A DNA stretch of 64,000 bases from Verrucomicrobiales bacterium (GTDB lineage Bacteria; Verrucomicrobiota; Verrucomicrobiia; Verrucomicrobiales; V1-33). The position numbers and the translations under genes were made by a program. The notes beneath the pieces are model-generated. The model had not been told where the DNA came from, did no database searches, and saw nothing but the letters and a program-made list of their open reading frames with translations. Below are positions 8,731 to 17,702 of this stretch, piece by piece (the stretch's first letter is position 1; each line of letters starts with the position of its first letter). Location: positions 124,001 through 188,000 of the forward strand of contig JAQGPJ010000012.1 in NCBI GenBank assembly GCA_028293125.1, read 5' to 3'.

Positions 8731-9747
8731 ATGAATAAGCTTCATAAGCTGACAGTTGTATTGCCTACATATAACCGCCGGGTCCTTCTGGAGCGTGCCT
8801 TGTCATCCGTGCTTGCTCAATGCCGTGGCGACAAGCGTATCTGCATTCACGTATGGGATAATAATTCATCCGATGACACGGAATCATACATGCAAGACCT
8901 TGTAAAAAATGAATCTGCCATTTATTATACACGGCGGTCGGAAAACATCGGAGCAATAACCAACTACACTGACGCCATCGCTAAAGTGGAGACGGAATTT
9001 TATGTGGGGTTGGCTGATGATGATTATTTGCTGGGTGATTTTCTGCAGGAGTCGATTTCACTGCTTGAGGGGGACCGGACACTTGGGGCGGTGGCCATGC
9101 AGACTCTGCATGTAAGCGGCACCGGTGAGGTAACCAAGATAAATCCGGATGATCGCTGGCGGAACGGAAGATACGAGCCTCCGGAAACAATGGAATACTG
9201 GTCACGGCTGGGGCATTTTGAATGGAGTTCGATCGTTTTCCGAAAAGCGGCTTATGATGCGGCTGGAGGCCTGAATTCACGCTATGGCTTGGCATCGGAT
9301 GTGGCGTATCAGATGAATGTATTTCTACATTGGCCTATCTTTATATCTAAAAAACCCGCTGCTGTATATAATATACATGATGGGCAGCAGTCAGCAAATC
9401 TTGGCATCTGGTATTTTAAAGCGGCGCTCCTGATGGTGGAGGATTTCAAAAAAGCGGCCCGTTCCAGACCTGAATTTGAAACATCCCTCCGACTGCTGAC
9501 ACGCCGTTATGCCGAAACGTTCTCAAAGCTGGGATCGGTGGCCGGTTCGCTCAGGGATCTCGCATGCCTCATCCGCGGTATAATCTGGTCCTTTGGAAGC
9601 CCGGGGTGCGCGGGTCTGTGCCTGCTCAGGGGGGGAGCTGCAAAAGCGGGACTGAAAAGGAGACTGCCCCATGCGGGCAGGCAGGCCCAGGGGAGCTCAC
9701 TGGGAATGATTTCGGACTATGCACCCGACTCACTCTCCAAAGTCTAA
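8731..9747 (+). CDS. Glycosyltransferase family 2
   Basis: The 338-aa GT-A protein begins with LTVVLPTYNRRVLLERALSS, the classic GT2 start, followed by DNNSSDDT and the metal-binding acidic cluster GLADDDYLLGDF near residue 95. GT2 enzymes transfer a sugar from an NDP donor to the growing lipid-linked oligosaccharide at the cytoplasmic face. The C-terminal 40 residues are basic and low in complexity. It shares the AT-rich composition of the preceding flippase gene over its first two thirds. Donor and linkage cannot be predicted. Confidence 0.9.
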   Translation: MNKLHKLTVVLPTYNRRVLLERALSSVLAQCRGDKRICIHVWDNNSSDDTESYMQDLVKNESAIYYTRRSENIGAITNYTDAIAKVETEFYVGLADDDYLLGDFLQESISLLEGDRTLGAVAMQTLHVSGTGEVTKINPDDRWRNGRYEPPETMEYWSRLGHFEWSSIVFRKAAYDAAGGLNSRYGLASDVAYQMNVFLHWPIFISKKPAAVYNIHDGQQSANLGIWYFKAALLMVEDFKKAARSRPEFETSLRLLTRRYAETFSKLGSVAGSLRDLACLIRGIIWSFGSPGCAGLCLLRGGAAKAGLKRRLPHAGRQAQGSSLGMISDYAPDSLSKV

Positions 9748-9774
9748 TCATAATTTGGCTGATGCAATTGTTTT

Positions 9775-11046
9775 ATGTCAAAACCAAGACTGCTGTTTGT
9801 AACAGATTTGACTTTATGGCCGCCCCTCAGCGGAGCGTCCGCCTGCGCCTATTACCGGCTGGAGGCGCTGGTGCGGCAGTTTGATGTGGCGGTGGTGCGT
9901 CCGGTCAATGGCAGTCCGGATCAGGGTGTCGGACCAGTGGGTGACAGCTTGGCGTGGGATCTGATCAAGCCCAATGTTTTTGAAAACCAGCGCTGGGAGG
10001 GCAGATATTATCTCTTGGAAAGAGCGCTTACGCCCGTTGCAGCGGTCGCATCCGCATTGGTCGCGAAAATCCGCCGTTTTGAATCGGAGCTGCAGCGGCG
10101 GGTTGTGGAATTCAAACCCGAATTGGTGATTTTTGACCCGGGACCCTCCATTCAGATGCTGACTACAATACCCGGAATTCTGGATATTCCGCGTGTCTGC
10201 ATCGAGTACAATGTCGAGGATGAATGGGTCAGATCCACACTCGGGCATGGGGAGTCGGTGCTGAGAAGGATAATTGTGGATCCACTGATCTATTTTTATG
10301 CCCGGAATCTGAAGGGCAAATACTATGATTTGCTGAATCATAGCAAAAAATGCATTTACATCAGCGGGCGCGACGCGGAGAAGATGGCCCCCCACCTTGC
10401 TTTGACACAGGTGGCGGTGCAGCCTGTCCTTATCAAGCGCCCGAAAGTTTTTAAGCGGGATTACACATCCGCGCGCAGAATCGCCATCATGGGGCACAGC
10501 ATTATGGGACCTGTGGCCACCGGTGCCCAATGGTTTATTGAGGAGGTGCTGAAAAGGGAGGATGTAAAGGCGCTCAACACGGTTCTTCTGCTTCAGCCAA
10601 GGATGGCCAAAGGACTGGAATCCGTTTTAAGCGGAGTGCCTTTCGAATTGCTTCCCGAGGGTCCGCCGGACCGGATTGATGAGGCTCTGCTGACGGCGGA
10701 CATGCTGGTGGTCCCCCTGTTCGCCGGCAGCGGCATCAAATTCAAAGTGATTTTCGCCCTGGCCCTTGGCATGCCGGTGGTTGCCACGGACAAGGCCTCG
10801 GAGGGAATCGGAATCAGGGATGGGGTGGATTACCTCCATGCCAACACCGCCGACGAATTCGCCAGGAGCGTCAGGGCACTGACAGATGATGAGCAGTTGC
10901 GCGGGCGGATTGGCACTGCGGCACGGAGCTATTTTGAAAGTGAGCACAGCATTGAGGCGGCGGCTCCCCGCTGGATAGAGGAGCTGAATTCCACTCTGCG
11001 GGAGGTGCGTGGCGGCAGTCCGGCGCCAGCCGCATCCCAACCCTGA
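9775..11046 (+). CDS. Glycosyltransferase, GT4-like (GT-B fold)
   Basis: The 423-aa protein has an N-terminal acceptor-domain start (KPRLLFVTDLTLWPPLSGAS) and a C-terminal nucleotide-binding domain with LLTADMLVVPLFAGSGIKFKV (the E-x7-E region is replaced by the GSGIKFKVIFALALGMPVVAT variant seen in many GT4-like enzymes). The order ADM-VVPL-GSGIK-K-A-G-PVVAT is that of retaining GT-B transferases such as GT4 mannosyl/rhamnosyl transferases. It lies 27 nt after the GT2 gene and 13 nt before another GT4. Probable role: addition of one sugar of the repeat unit. Confidence 0.86.
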   Translation: MSKPRLLFVTDLTLWPPLSGASACAYYRLEALVRQFDVAVVRPVNGSPDQGVGPVGDSLAWDLIKPNVFENQRWEGRYYLLERALTPVAAVASALVAKIRRFESELQRRVVEFKPELVIFDPGPSIQMLTTIPGILDIPRVCIEYNVEDEWVRSTLGHGESVLRRIIVDPLIYFYARNLKGKYYDLLNHSKKCIYISGRDAEKMAPHLALTQVAVQPVLIKRPKVFKRDYTSARRIAIMGHSIMGPVATGAQWFIEEVLKREDVKALNTVLLLQPRMAKGLESVLSGVPFELLPEGPPDRIDEALLTADMLVVPLFAGSGIKFKVIFALALGMPVVATDKASEGIGIRDGVDYLHANTADEFARSVRALTDDEQLRGRIGTAARSYFESEHSIEAAAPRWIEELNSTLREVRGGSPAPAASQP

Positions 11047-11059
11047 ATTTATCGCGGGT

Positions 11060-12271
11060 ATGAAAATCGGACTTTCGGTGCTCTGTGAGCAACCTGACCG
11101 GAAAACGGGACTGACCTCGCTTTTCACTGCCTTTGTGCGTGAATCGCTGAGGCTGTATGAGGATGTGGAGTTTGTGCTTTTCTGCGCAGAGGGGCAGAGG
11201 CTGGATGTGGACAGCCCGCGTATCACGGTCAAGGAAGGCTACGCTGCCAATAACCGGTTGGTGGCCAGGCTGCATGCGGAGCATTTCAAAATCGGGCCGG
11301 CGGCCAAAAAGGCCGGCTGTGATGTGCTGATGACCACGGGACTTGTGCCGGTGCGCGCGCCGCTGCCGGTGGCTATGCATCTGCTGACCCTGCATCACCT
11401 GTCCTCCACCAACCGCATCGGCGGTCTGCGGTCATTCTACCGGAACTGGGCGAGCTGCCACGGGTTGAAAAAAGCGCGGCTGGTCATCACCAACACGTTG
11501 TTTGCCTGTGAGCAGATCCTCTCCGTCAACCCGGAGGTGGCTCCCAAGCTCCTTCAGAGCTATGAGGGCATCACCCACGGGGAATTCCATCCGGACGGCA
11601 CGGAGGCGGAGCGGGCGATGCTGGAGGAACGCTTCGGCATCACGGGCCGCTACTTTTTTTGGTGCTCCAATTTCTACCCCTACAAGCAGGCGGAGTTGCT
11701 GATGGAGGCTTGGTGCGATCTGCCGGAGGCGCTGCGCCGGGAGGTGCCCATGGTGATGGTGGGAGGAGCAGGATGGGGGGACTCCAAGGAGAGAACGCTG
11801 GAGATCGCCCGCGCCCGGGGAGCTGCGGATCAGGTGAAAATATTGGGGTGGGTCAGTGATGGGGAAGTGCCGGTGCTGTTCCGCCACGCCTCGGTTTTTG
11901 TGCATCCCAGCCGCGAGGAGACTTTTGGCAGGAGCGTGCTGGAGGCCATGGCCAGCGGCGTTCCCTGTGTGGTACAGGGGATTCCGGTCATGCATGAGGT
12001 GACCGCCGGCCATGCGGAGATTGTGGACTACAATGACAGGGCCGCGGCCGCAGCGGCGCTTCAGCGCGCGCTGACGGAAGAAAGTGTCAGAGCCCGTCTG
12101 ATTAAAGGTGGTCTGCGGCGGGCGGCGGAATTCAGCTTCGAACGGCTGGCGGCGGAGCGGATCGAGGCTCTGCGGAGCATGTTGGGACTGAAGCCCGGTC
12201 CCTGGGCCGGGCAGTATCCTCCCCAGTACGCCTCCAGTTTCAGCTTTCCGGGAAGCAAGGGGGACAGCTGA
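11060..12271 (+). CDS. Glycosyltransferase family 4
   Basis: The 403-aa GT-B enzyme starts MKIGLSVLCEQPDRKTG. The C-terminal domain carries the GT4 signature: VKILGWVSDGEVPVLFRHAS, then HPSREETFGRSVLEAMASGV with both glutamates of the E-x7-E motif, then PVMHEV. ATG 11060 is preferred to the longer in-frame start at 11009, which would overlap the upstream gene. It ends 13 nt before hddA, so it is probably in the same transcript as the heptose genes; a heptosyl donor is plausible but not shown. Confidence 0.9.
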   Translation: MKIGLSVLCEQPDRKTGLTSLFTAFVRESLRLYEDVEFVLFCAEGQRLDVDSPRITVKEGYAANNRLVARLHAEHFKIGPAAKKAGCDVLMTTGLVPVRAPLPVAMHLLTLHHLSSTNRIGGLRSFYRNWASCHGLKKARLVITNTLFACEQILSVNPEVAPKLLQSYEGITHGEFHPDGTEAERAMLEERFGITGRYFFWCSNFYPYKQAELLMEAWCDLPEALRREVPMVMVGGAGWGDSKERTLEIARARGAADQVKILGWVSDGEVPVLFRHASVFVHPSREETFGRSVLEAMASGVPCVVQGIPVMHEVTAGHAEIVDYNDRAAAAAALQRALTEESVRARLIKGGLRRAAEFSFERLAAERIEALRSMLGLKPGPWAGQYPPQYASSFSFPGSKGDS

Positions 12272-12284
12272 AATTTGCCTTTCC

Positions 12285-13268
12285 ATGATCATTACCAAGA
12301 CACCTTTCAGAGCCTCCTTTGCCGGGGGCGGCACGGATCTCCCGGCCTTCTATGAAAAGGAGGATGGGATGGTTGTGTCCATGGCCATCAACAGTTTTGT
12401 GTATCTGGCGGTGCATCGGTTTTTCGAGAACCGGATCGTGCTGAAGTATTCGGAGACGGAATCCGTGGAGCATGTGGATCAGATCCGGCATGGGCTGATC
12501 CGTGAATGCCTGAAAATCGTGGGAGTGAGCGAGCCGCTGGAGATCACCTCCTTTGCCGATATTCCCTCCAGGGGAAGCGGGCTGGGATCATCCTCTGCCT
12601 TCGCGGTGGGACTGATATCCGCTCTCCAGGCATTCAAGGGACTGCCGGTGTCGCCGGAGCGGAGCGCGCATCTGGCCTGCGAGGTGGAGATCGGGCGGCT
12701 TGGGGAACCGATTGGAAAACAAGACCAGTACGCGGCGGCCTACGGAGGACTGAACACCATCACCTTCCGCGCCGACGGCACGGTTAATGTGGAGCCCATC
12801 ACGCTGGAGGACGAAGCCCGGCGCCACATGGAGGAGCATCTGGTGATGTTTTACACCGGATTGGTGCGTAGCGCCTCCGAGATTTTGTCCGAGCAGAAAA
12901 AGGCGACGGAATCCGACAAGGACAAGTTTGCCCTGCTGCGCGATATGAAAAGTCTGGCGGTGCACCTGCGGGATGAATTGCAAAAAGGGCATGTGGACCG
13001 GCTGGGACCTCTGATGCACGAGGGGTGGCTGATGAAAAAGGGACTTGCCGCCAAAATATCCCTTCCGGAGATTGACGCCGCCTATGAGGCGGCCATGCAG
13101 GCCGGTGCCACGGGCGGGAAACTGCTGGGGGCCGGCGGCGGCGGATTTCTGCTTTTCTACTGTCCGCCATCCAAGCGGGCGGAACTGATGAGGCGGCTGG
13201 CTCCGCTGCGGGCAGTCCCGATCCGCATGGAGCTGCGCGGCTCGCGGGTCGCCTTTCTCGAGTCCTGA
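12285..13268 (+). CDS. hddA: D-glycero-alpha-D-manno-heptose 7-phosphate kinase (GHMP kinase)
   Basis: The 327-aa protein matches HddA: TPFRASFAGGGTDLPAFY at the N-terminus, the GHMP ATP loop SRGSGLGSSSAFAVGL near residues 100-115, GKQDQYAAAYGGLN, and the C-terminal glycine-rich motif GGKLLGAGGGGFLLF. HddA phosphorylates D-glycero-alpha-D-manno-heptose 7-phosphate at C1 to give the 1,7-bisphosphate, the step that commits heptose to the GDP route. Within 4 kb downstream are the guanylyltransferase-phosphatase fusion and gmhA, giving all four activities of the pathway. Confidence 0.93.
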   Translation: MIITKTPFRASFAGGGTDLPAFYEKEDGMVVSMAINSFVYLAVHRFFENRIVLKYSETESVEHVDQIRHGLIRECLKIVGVSEPLEITSFADIPSRGSGLGSSSAFAVGLISALQAFKGLPVSPERSAHLACEVEIGRLGEPIGKQDQYAAAYGGLNTITFRADGTVNVEPITLEDEARRHMEEHLVMFYTGLVRSASEILSEQKKATESDKDKFALLRDMKSLAVHLRDELQKGHVDRLGPLMHEGWLMKKGLAAKISLPEIDAAYEAAMQAGATGGKLLGAGGGGFLLFYCPPSKRAELMRRLAPLRAVPIRMELRGSRVAFLES

Positions 13269-13289
13269 GAAATCAGCGTATTTATTTTC

Positions 13290-14237
13290 ATGAAACACGT
13301 TTTGATCACCGGGGGAGCCGGATTTATCGGAAGCAATCTCGCCATCCGGCTGGTGAGGGAAAAAGGCTGCCAAGTCACCATTTACGACAACCTGCGGACT
13401 GGGAGCCTGGCCAATCTGGAGGAGGTCCGGCACAACCCGCTGCTGGATTTCCAGGAGGGGGACATTTTGGATTTGCCGAAGCTTAGTGACACCATGAAGG
13501 GGGTGGACACCGTCTTCCATTTGGCGGCAAACGCGGATGTGCGCGGCGGTCAGAGCAACCGCAGGATCGATCTGGACCAGAATACGGTGGGAACATGGAA
13601 TGTGCTGGAGGCCTGTCGGGTGAATCAAGTGGCCCGGTATTTCTTTGCTTCCTCAGCTACGGTGTATGGCGAGCCGGATATCTTCCCGACGCCGGAGACG
13701 ATGCCCCTCATCCAGACCTCCGTGTATGGAGCCTCCAAGCTGGCGGGCGAGGCCATGGCCCAGGCTTATTCGGAGTATGACGACATGCAGGTGGTGATTT
13801 TCCGCTTTGTCTCATGGACGGGCCCCAGCTATTCCCATGGGGTGGTGCGTGATTTCTGCGGCAAGCTGAAGCAGAATCCCGGGTGTCTGCACATCCTGGG
13901 GGACGGCACTCAGAAGAAGTCATTTCTGGATGTGAGGGATGGCATCAACGGGCTCCTGCATGCCGCGGACCACGGTACGGGGCGGGTGCAGATTTACAAT
14001 GTCGGCCATGATGAATGGGTGAACGTGAACGAGGTGGCGGAAACCGTGGTGGATGCCCTGGGGCTGACCGGTGTGCAGTTCGATTACGGCGGCGGGGAGC
14101 GGGGATGGAAGGGCGACAGCCCTCTGGTGCTGCTGGACACCACCCGTCTGAAGTCGCTGGGGTGGAGCGCCGGCATCGGTATTCTGCAAAGCATCCGGGA
14201 CACGGTGCAGTCACTGAAAAAAGCCGGGCTGGCCTGA
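13290..14237 (+). CDS. NAD-dependent epimerase/dehydratase family protein (GalE-like SDR)
   Basis: The 315-aa extended SDR has ITGGAGFIGSNLAIRL at the N-terminus, FHLAANADVRGGQ, the catalytic FASSATVYGEPD and Tyr146/Lys150 in SVYGASKLAGEA, all typical of UDP-glucose 4-epimerase-like enzymes. It sits inside the GDP-heptose cassette, between hddA and the hddC-gmhB fusion, with 21-nt and 63-nt gaps. That position suggests it modifies a heptose nucleotide (for example C4 epimerisation), but the family also includes UDP-hexose epimerases and the substrate cannot be read from sequence. Confidence 0.88.
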   Translation: MKHVLITGGAGFIGSNLAIRLVREKGCQVTIYDNLRTGSLANLEEVRHNPLLDFQEGDILDLPKLSDTMKGVDTVFHLAANADVRGGQSNRRIDLDQNTVGTWNVLEACRVNQVARYFFASSATVYGEPDIFPTPETMPLIQTSVYGASKLAGEAMAQAYSEYDDMQVVIFRFVSWTGPSYSHGVVRDFCGKLKQNPGCLHILGDGTQKKSFLDVRDGINGLLHAADHGTGRVQIYNVGHDEWVNVNEVAETVVDALGLTGVQFDYGGGERGWKGDSPLVLLDTTRLKSLGWSAGIGILQSIRDTVQSLKKAGLA

Positions 14238-14300
14238 GCATGGCCGTGCCATTTTCAGATCACCGGTCATGATGGGCTTTTTAATCAGATTTCCCATATC

Positions 14301-15626
14301 GTGAGACAGGCCGTTATTCTCTGTGGTGGCAAAGGAACCCGTTTGGGTGCCGATTTTTCCCATCTGCCGAAGCCACTGGTGCCGGTGGATGGCATTCCTC
14401 TCCTGGACCGCATTCTGGGTGTGGCGGCGGAGGCCGGGATAAAGGAGGTGATTCTGGCGGCAGGGCATCTGGGCCACCTCATTGCGGAAAGGTATCAGGC
14501 GGTGAATCCCTGGAGACTGAATATCCGCACGCACGTTGAGAAAACTCCTCTCGGAACCGCCGGCTGCCTGCTGGAGATATCGGATCAGCTGGATGAGCAC
14601 TTCGCGCTGCTCTACGGGGATATCTTTCTGGATTTTGATCTGGCAGGTCTGATCCGCCGGCATGAGACTTTTCTTCCGGATGCCACCGTGCTGGTCCGGC
14701 AATCCGACCATCCGGCGGATTCTGATTTGGTGGATGTGGACCTGGCCACCGGGGAGGTGCGGGCCTTTCTTCCCAAAGCCACCCGTGATCCCGCCGGACT
14801 TTACCGGAACTGCGGCAATGCCGCCGTCTATTGCTGCTCCCGCCGCCTGCTGGCCGCCGTGCCGCAGGGGAGGCCGAGCGATATCGCCACCGATGTGTTT
14901 CCCGCCCTGCTGGCGGAGGGAGGCCGCATCCGGGCCTGCTGGCTGGAGGACACCGGTTATGTCAAGGACGTGGGCACCCCGGCCCGTCTGGTGGAGGTGG
15001 AGCGCTATTGGCGCCGCCGTCAGCTGGCCAGAGCCGCGGCGGCGGCTCCCCGCAGAGTGCGGGCGGTGATCCTTGACCGGGATGGGGTGATTGTGGAAAA
15101 CCGGGAGCCGCTGGCCGAGGTGGCGCATATGACCTTTCTGCCCGGCGCGCTGGAGGGCCTGCGTCTTATGAATGAGGACGGGCTGGCCTGCTTTGTGGCC
15201 ACCAACCAGCCATGGATTGCCCGTGGCCTCCTGACGGAGGAGCAGATGACAGCGGTGCATGGACAGCTTTTGACGGCGGTGAACCAGGCGGGTGGCGGCA
15301 TCAGGGCCATCGCCCACAGTCCCTATCATCCGGAGACCCACCACGGTGAGGGCATTCCCGGGCTGCGCCGGGCCTCGGAATGCCGCAAGCCCCGGCCCGG
15401 CATGCTGTTTGCCCTGATGGAGGAGCATGGATTCCTGCCTGATGAAACGGTCATGGTGGGGGATTCTCCCGCGGATATCACCGCCGGGAAAAACGCCGGA
15501 GTAAGGACCGTTCTGATCCGCCCGGCAAGTGCCGGCGGCAGTCTGGAGACCATCGCCTCCATGGCGGACGCCACAGTGGAGGATCTTCAGTCCGCAGCCG
15601 CTGTCATCCGGACCTGGAGCCGTTGA
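14301..15626 (+). CDS. hddC-gmhB: Fusion: heptose 1-phosphate guanylyltransferase plus heptose 1,7-bisphosphate phosphatase
   Basis: A 441-aa two-domain protein. Residues 1 to about 235 form a sugar nucleotidyltransferase (ILCGGKGTRLGADF, LPKPLVPVDGIPLLDRIL, PLGTAGCLLE, LLYGDIFLDFD) like HddC. After a linker (RAAAAAPRRVRA), residues from about 253 form a HAD phosphatase like GmhB: LDRDGVIVENREPL, FVATNQPWIARG, CRKPRPGM and MVGDSPADI. The enzyme would carry out the last two steps of the pathway: 1,7-bisphosphate to 1-phosphate, then GDP transfer. The GmhB zinc loop is altered: the usual CPHH is SPYH and the Cys-x-Cys before RKP is SEC. The start is GTG at 14301. An alternative donor nucleotide cannot be excluded. 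Confidence 0.9.
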   Translation: MRQAVILCGGKGTRLGADFSHLPKPLVPVDGIPLLDRILGVAAEAGIKEVILAAGHLGHLIAERYQAVNPWRLNIRTHVEKTPLGTAGCLLEISDQLDEHFALLYGDIFLDFDLAGLIRRHETFLPDATVLVRQSDHPADSDLVDVDLATGEVRAFLPKATRDPAGLYRNCGNAAVYCCSRRLLAAVPQGRPSDIATDVFPALLAEGGRIRACWLEDTGYVKDVGTPARLVEVERYWRRRQLARAAAAAPRRVRAVILDRDGVIVENREPLAEVAHMTFLPGALEGLRLMNEDGLACFVATNQPWIARGLLTEEQMTAVHGQLLTAVNQAGGGIRAIAHSPYHPETHHGEGIPGLRRASECRKPRPGMLFALMEEHGFLPDETVMVGDSPADITAGKNAGVRTVLIRPASAGGSLETIASMADATVEDLQSAAAVIRTWSR

Positions 15627-15640
15627 TTGAACCGCTTTTT

Positions 15641-16228
15641 ATGTCAGAATCCCCCCACCCCTTTGAAGAATACCTGACGCGGCTCCGGACCGCGCTGGAC
15701 GGCCTCTGCCGGGAGTCCATGGACGCCGCCGTGGACGTGCTAATGGCCTGCTACCACGCCGGCGGCAGCGTATACGTCATGGGCAATGGCGGCTCCGCCT
15801 CCACCGCCACCCACATGGCCTGCGATTTGTCCAAGGGGCCAACCCCTCCGGGACGGCAGGGACTGGTTGTCTGGTCGCTGACGGACAACCCGGCGCTGCT
15901 GACCGCCATCGCGAACGATCTGGCCTATGACGAGATTTTTGCCCAGCCCATCCTGAGCCGCATGCGGCCCGATGATGTGCTGATCGCTGTCTCCGCCAGT
16001 GGAAATTCCCCCAATCTGATCAAAGGCATCAAGGCCGCCAGGCAGAAGGGATGCCGGATCATTGCCCTGACAGGATTCCAAGGGGGATATCTGAAGGACA
16101 ACTCCGACATCGTCCTTCATGCCACGGAATCAACCTACGGTCCGGTGGAGGATGCCCATCTGATCATCAATCACTATTTTGTTGAGGCAGTGAAAAACCG
16201 CCTCGCCACCGAGGCCCGGCCTTTTTAA
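15641..16228 (+). CDS. gmhA: Sedoheptulose 7-phosphate isomerase
   Basis: The 195-aa SIS-domain protein converts sedoheptulose 7-phosphate to D-glycero-D-manno-heptose 7-phosphate, the entry step to activated heptoses. Visible signatures are VYVMGNGGSASTATHMACDL, the sugar-phosphate loop VSASGNSPNLIKGIKAA, and a C-terminal helix with DAHLIINHYFVEAVK containing the active-site His. ATG 15641 is chosen; an in-frame TTG at 15623 would overlap the previous stop. It closes the heptose cassette. The 260 nt that follow (16229-16488) are AT-rich and hold no supportable gene, only a 32-codon reading frame. Confidence 0.94.
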   Translation: MSESPHPFEEYLTRLRTALDGLCRESMDAAVDVLMACYHAGGSVYVMGNGGSASTATHMACDLSKGPTPPGRQGLVVWSLTDNPALLTAIANDLAYDEIFAQPILSRMRPDDVLIAVSASGNSPNLIKGIKAARQKGCRIIALTGFQGGYLKDNSDIVLHATESTYGPVEDAHLIINHYFVEAVKNRLATEARPF

Positions 16229-16488
16229 TTCCGGCAAGGACAGCACGACGATGCATCCATCCTTCATAAAAATGTCCTGGCTGCGGAATGATTATGGAGA
16301 TTCAAAGCTTCAGGATGAAAATAAAATCAAAGGGATGGCGTGTTCATAAATACAAAAAACCTTGAGATGCCGGGAGCCTGGACTGCGTATGGGGCTCATT
16401 TTATCATTTGCCCTGCAATGACCAAGGCAGGCGGTCATTTGTGCAGCCACAAACTGCTGCGAATGCCCTGCGATTTTAAAATCCTGTG

Positions 16489-17595
16489 ATGAAAGAGGCA
16501 CGCCCTGTCTTCTGGCTGCCAGGCCACCCCATTATGTCCGGAACGTCGATGCTCCGGTACTGGTATTTCATGCAGGAGGCGGCGGACCGGACCGGGGATT
16601 TTCAGGCAGGCTGTATTCTTGGAAGGCCTGAGACCATCACCGGAGGCAAAAAGGTTGGCCGTCTGCGGAAAGCCTTTATCAAATACCTCGGTTATCCGCT
16701 GATGGCCCGTAAATCCCCGGCCGGAGCCATTCATCACATTCTGGATCACTCCTGGGCCCACTTGGTGCGGATGCTGCCTAAAAATTCACCCCGCATCGTC
16801 ACGGTTCATGATCTGATTCCTCTGCGGTTTCATGATGGACTCACCAAAGCCCAGGTGGAGCGCTACCGGCATGTCATTGGGAATGTGAGGCACTGTGACG
16901 CTGTCATTGCGGATTCCGCCTACACGAAATCGGAAATTCAGCATTTTTTCGGTCTGAAGGAGGAATTGATTCATGTGGTGCCTCTCGGGGTCAATCCTGT
17001 TGCCCTCAAGGCAGCATCGGCAGTGGAGGGAAGGATTGCCGGCATCGTGGCGGAGGCGCGGCGGGGTGGCGGGCAACTGATGGTGGGGTGTCTGGGTTCT
17101 CCTCTGGGGCGTAAAAATCTGTCTCTGCTGGCCCAGGCAGTGGAACGTTTGCGCCAACGCAAGTATCCGGTGGTCATTGTAAAAGCCGGACCTCCGGCGT
17201 CAGGCGCTGCCGCTGCCCCCTTCCAAAAATTACAATTCGAAGGGGGGCTGATCGATCTGGGGTTCATCAGTGATGCGGAAGTGGGTGATTTTTTCGGCAG
17301 CATTGATGCGCTCTGCATGCCCTCCCTTTACGAAGGCTTCGGGTTGCCCGTTATTGAAGCCATGGCGGCCGGAGTGCCGGTCGTTTGCAGCGGCGTCACC
17401 AGTCTTCCGGAAGTCGCGGGAGATGCGGCATTGCTGTTTGATCCCCATTCGGTGGAGGCTTTGGAGGAAAAACTCGGAAAACTGTTTGACCCGCAAATCC
17501 GTGCGGATTTGGGCCGCCGCGGTTTGAAACGCTCCGCGGATTTCACCTGGGACGCCACTTTGGCGAAATGCCGTGAAATATATCAGCAGTTCTGA
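16489..17595 (+). CDS. Glycosyltransferase family 4
   Basis: The 368-aa GT-B protein carries the GT4 signature in its C-terminal domain: MPSLYEGFGLPVIEAMAAGV with E-x7-E, VVCSGVTSLPEVAGDAALLF, and LGSPLGRKNLSLLAQAV for nucleotide binding. The N-terminal half contains IVTVHDLIPLRFHD, as found in many mannosyl- and rhamnosyltransferases. ATG 16489 is used; a GTG one codon earlier is possible. It is separated from gmhA by 260 nt and so may have its own promoter. The donor sugar is unknown. Confidence 0.9.
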   Translation: MKEARPVFWLPGHPIMSGTSMLRYWYFMQEAADRTGDFQAGCILGRPETITGGKKVGRLRKAFIKYLGYPLMARKSPAGAIHHILDHSWAHLVRMLPKNSPRIVTVHDLIPLRFHDGLTKAQVERYRHVIGNVRHCDAVIADSAYTKSEIQHFFGLKEELIHVVPLGVNPVALKAASAVEGRIAGIVAEARRGGGQLMVGCLGSPLGRKNLSLLAQAVERLRQRKYPVVIVKAGPPASGAAAAPFQKLQFEGGLIDLGFISDAEVGDFFGSIDALCMPSLYEGFGLPVIEAMAAGVPVVCSGVTSLPEVAGDAALLFDPHSVEALEEKLGKLFDPQIRADLGRRGLKRSADFTWDATLAKCREIYQQF

Positions 17596-17702
17596 AAGGA
17601 AATTCCATGGGGCTTTCCTGAACGGCGCGGCGTCTCCATGGTCTGTTGACTATGCCCGTCCCTTCTGCCAGACTCCGGAAAATTTTCAACTGATGTGAAT
17701 TT

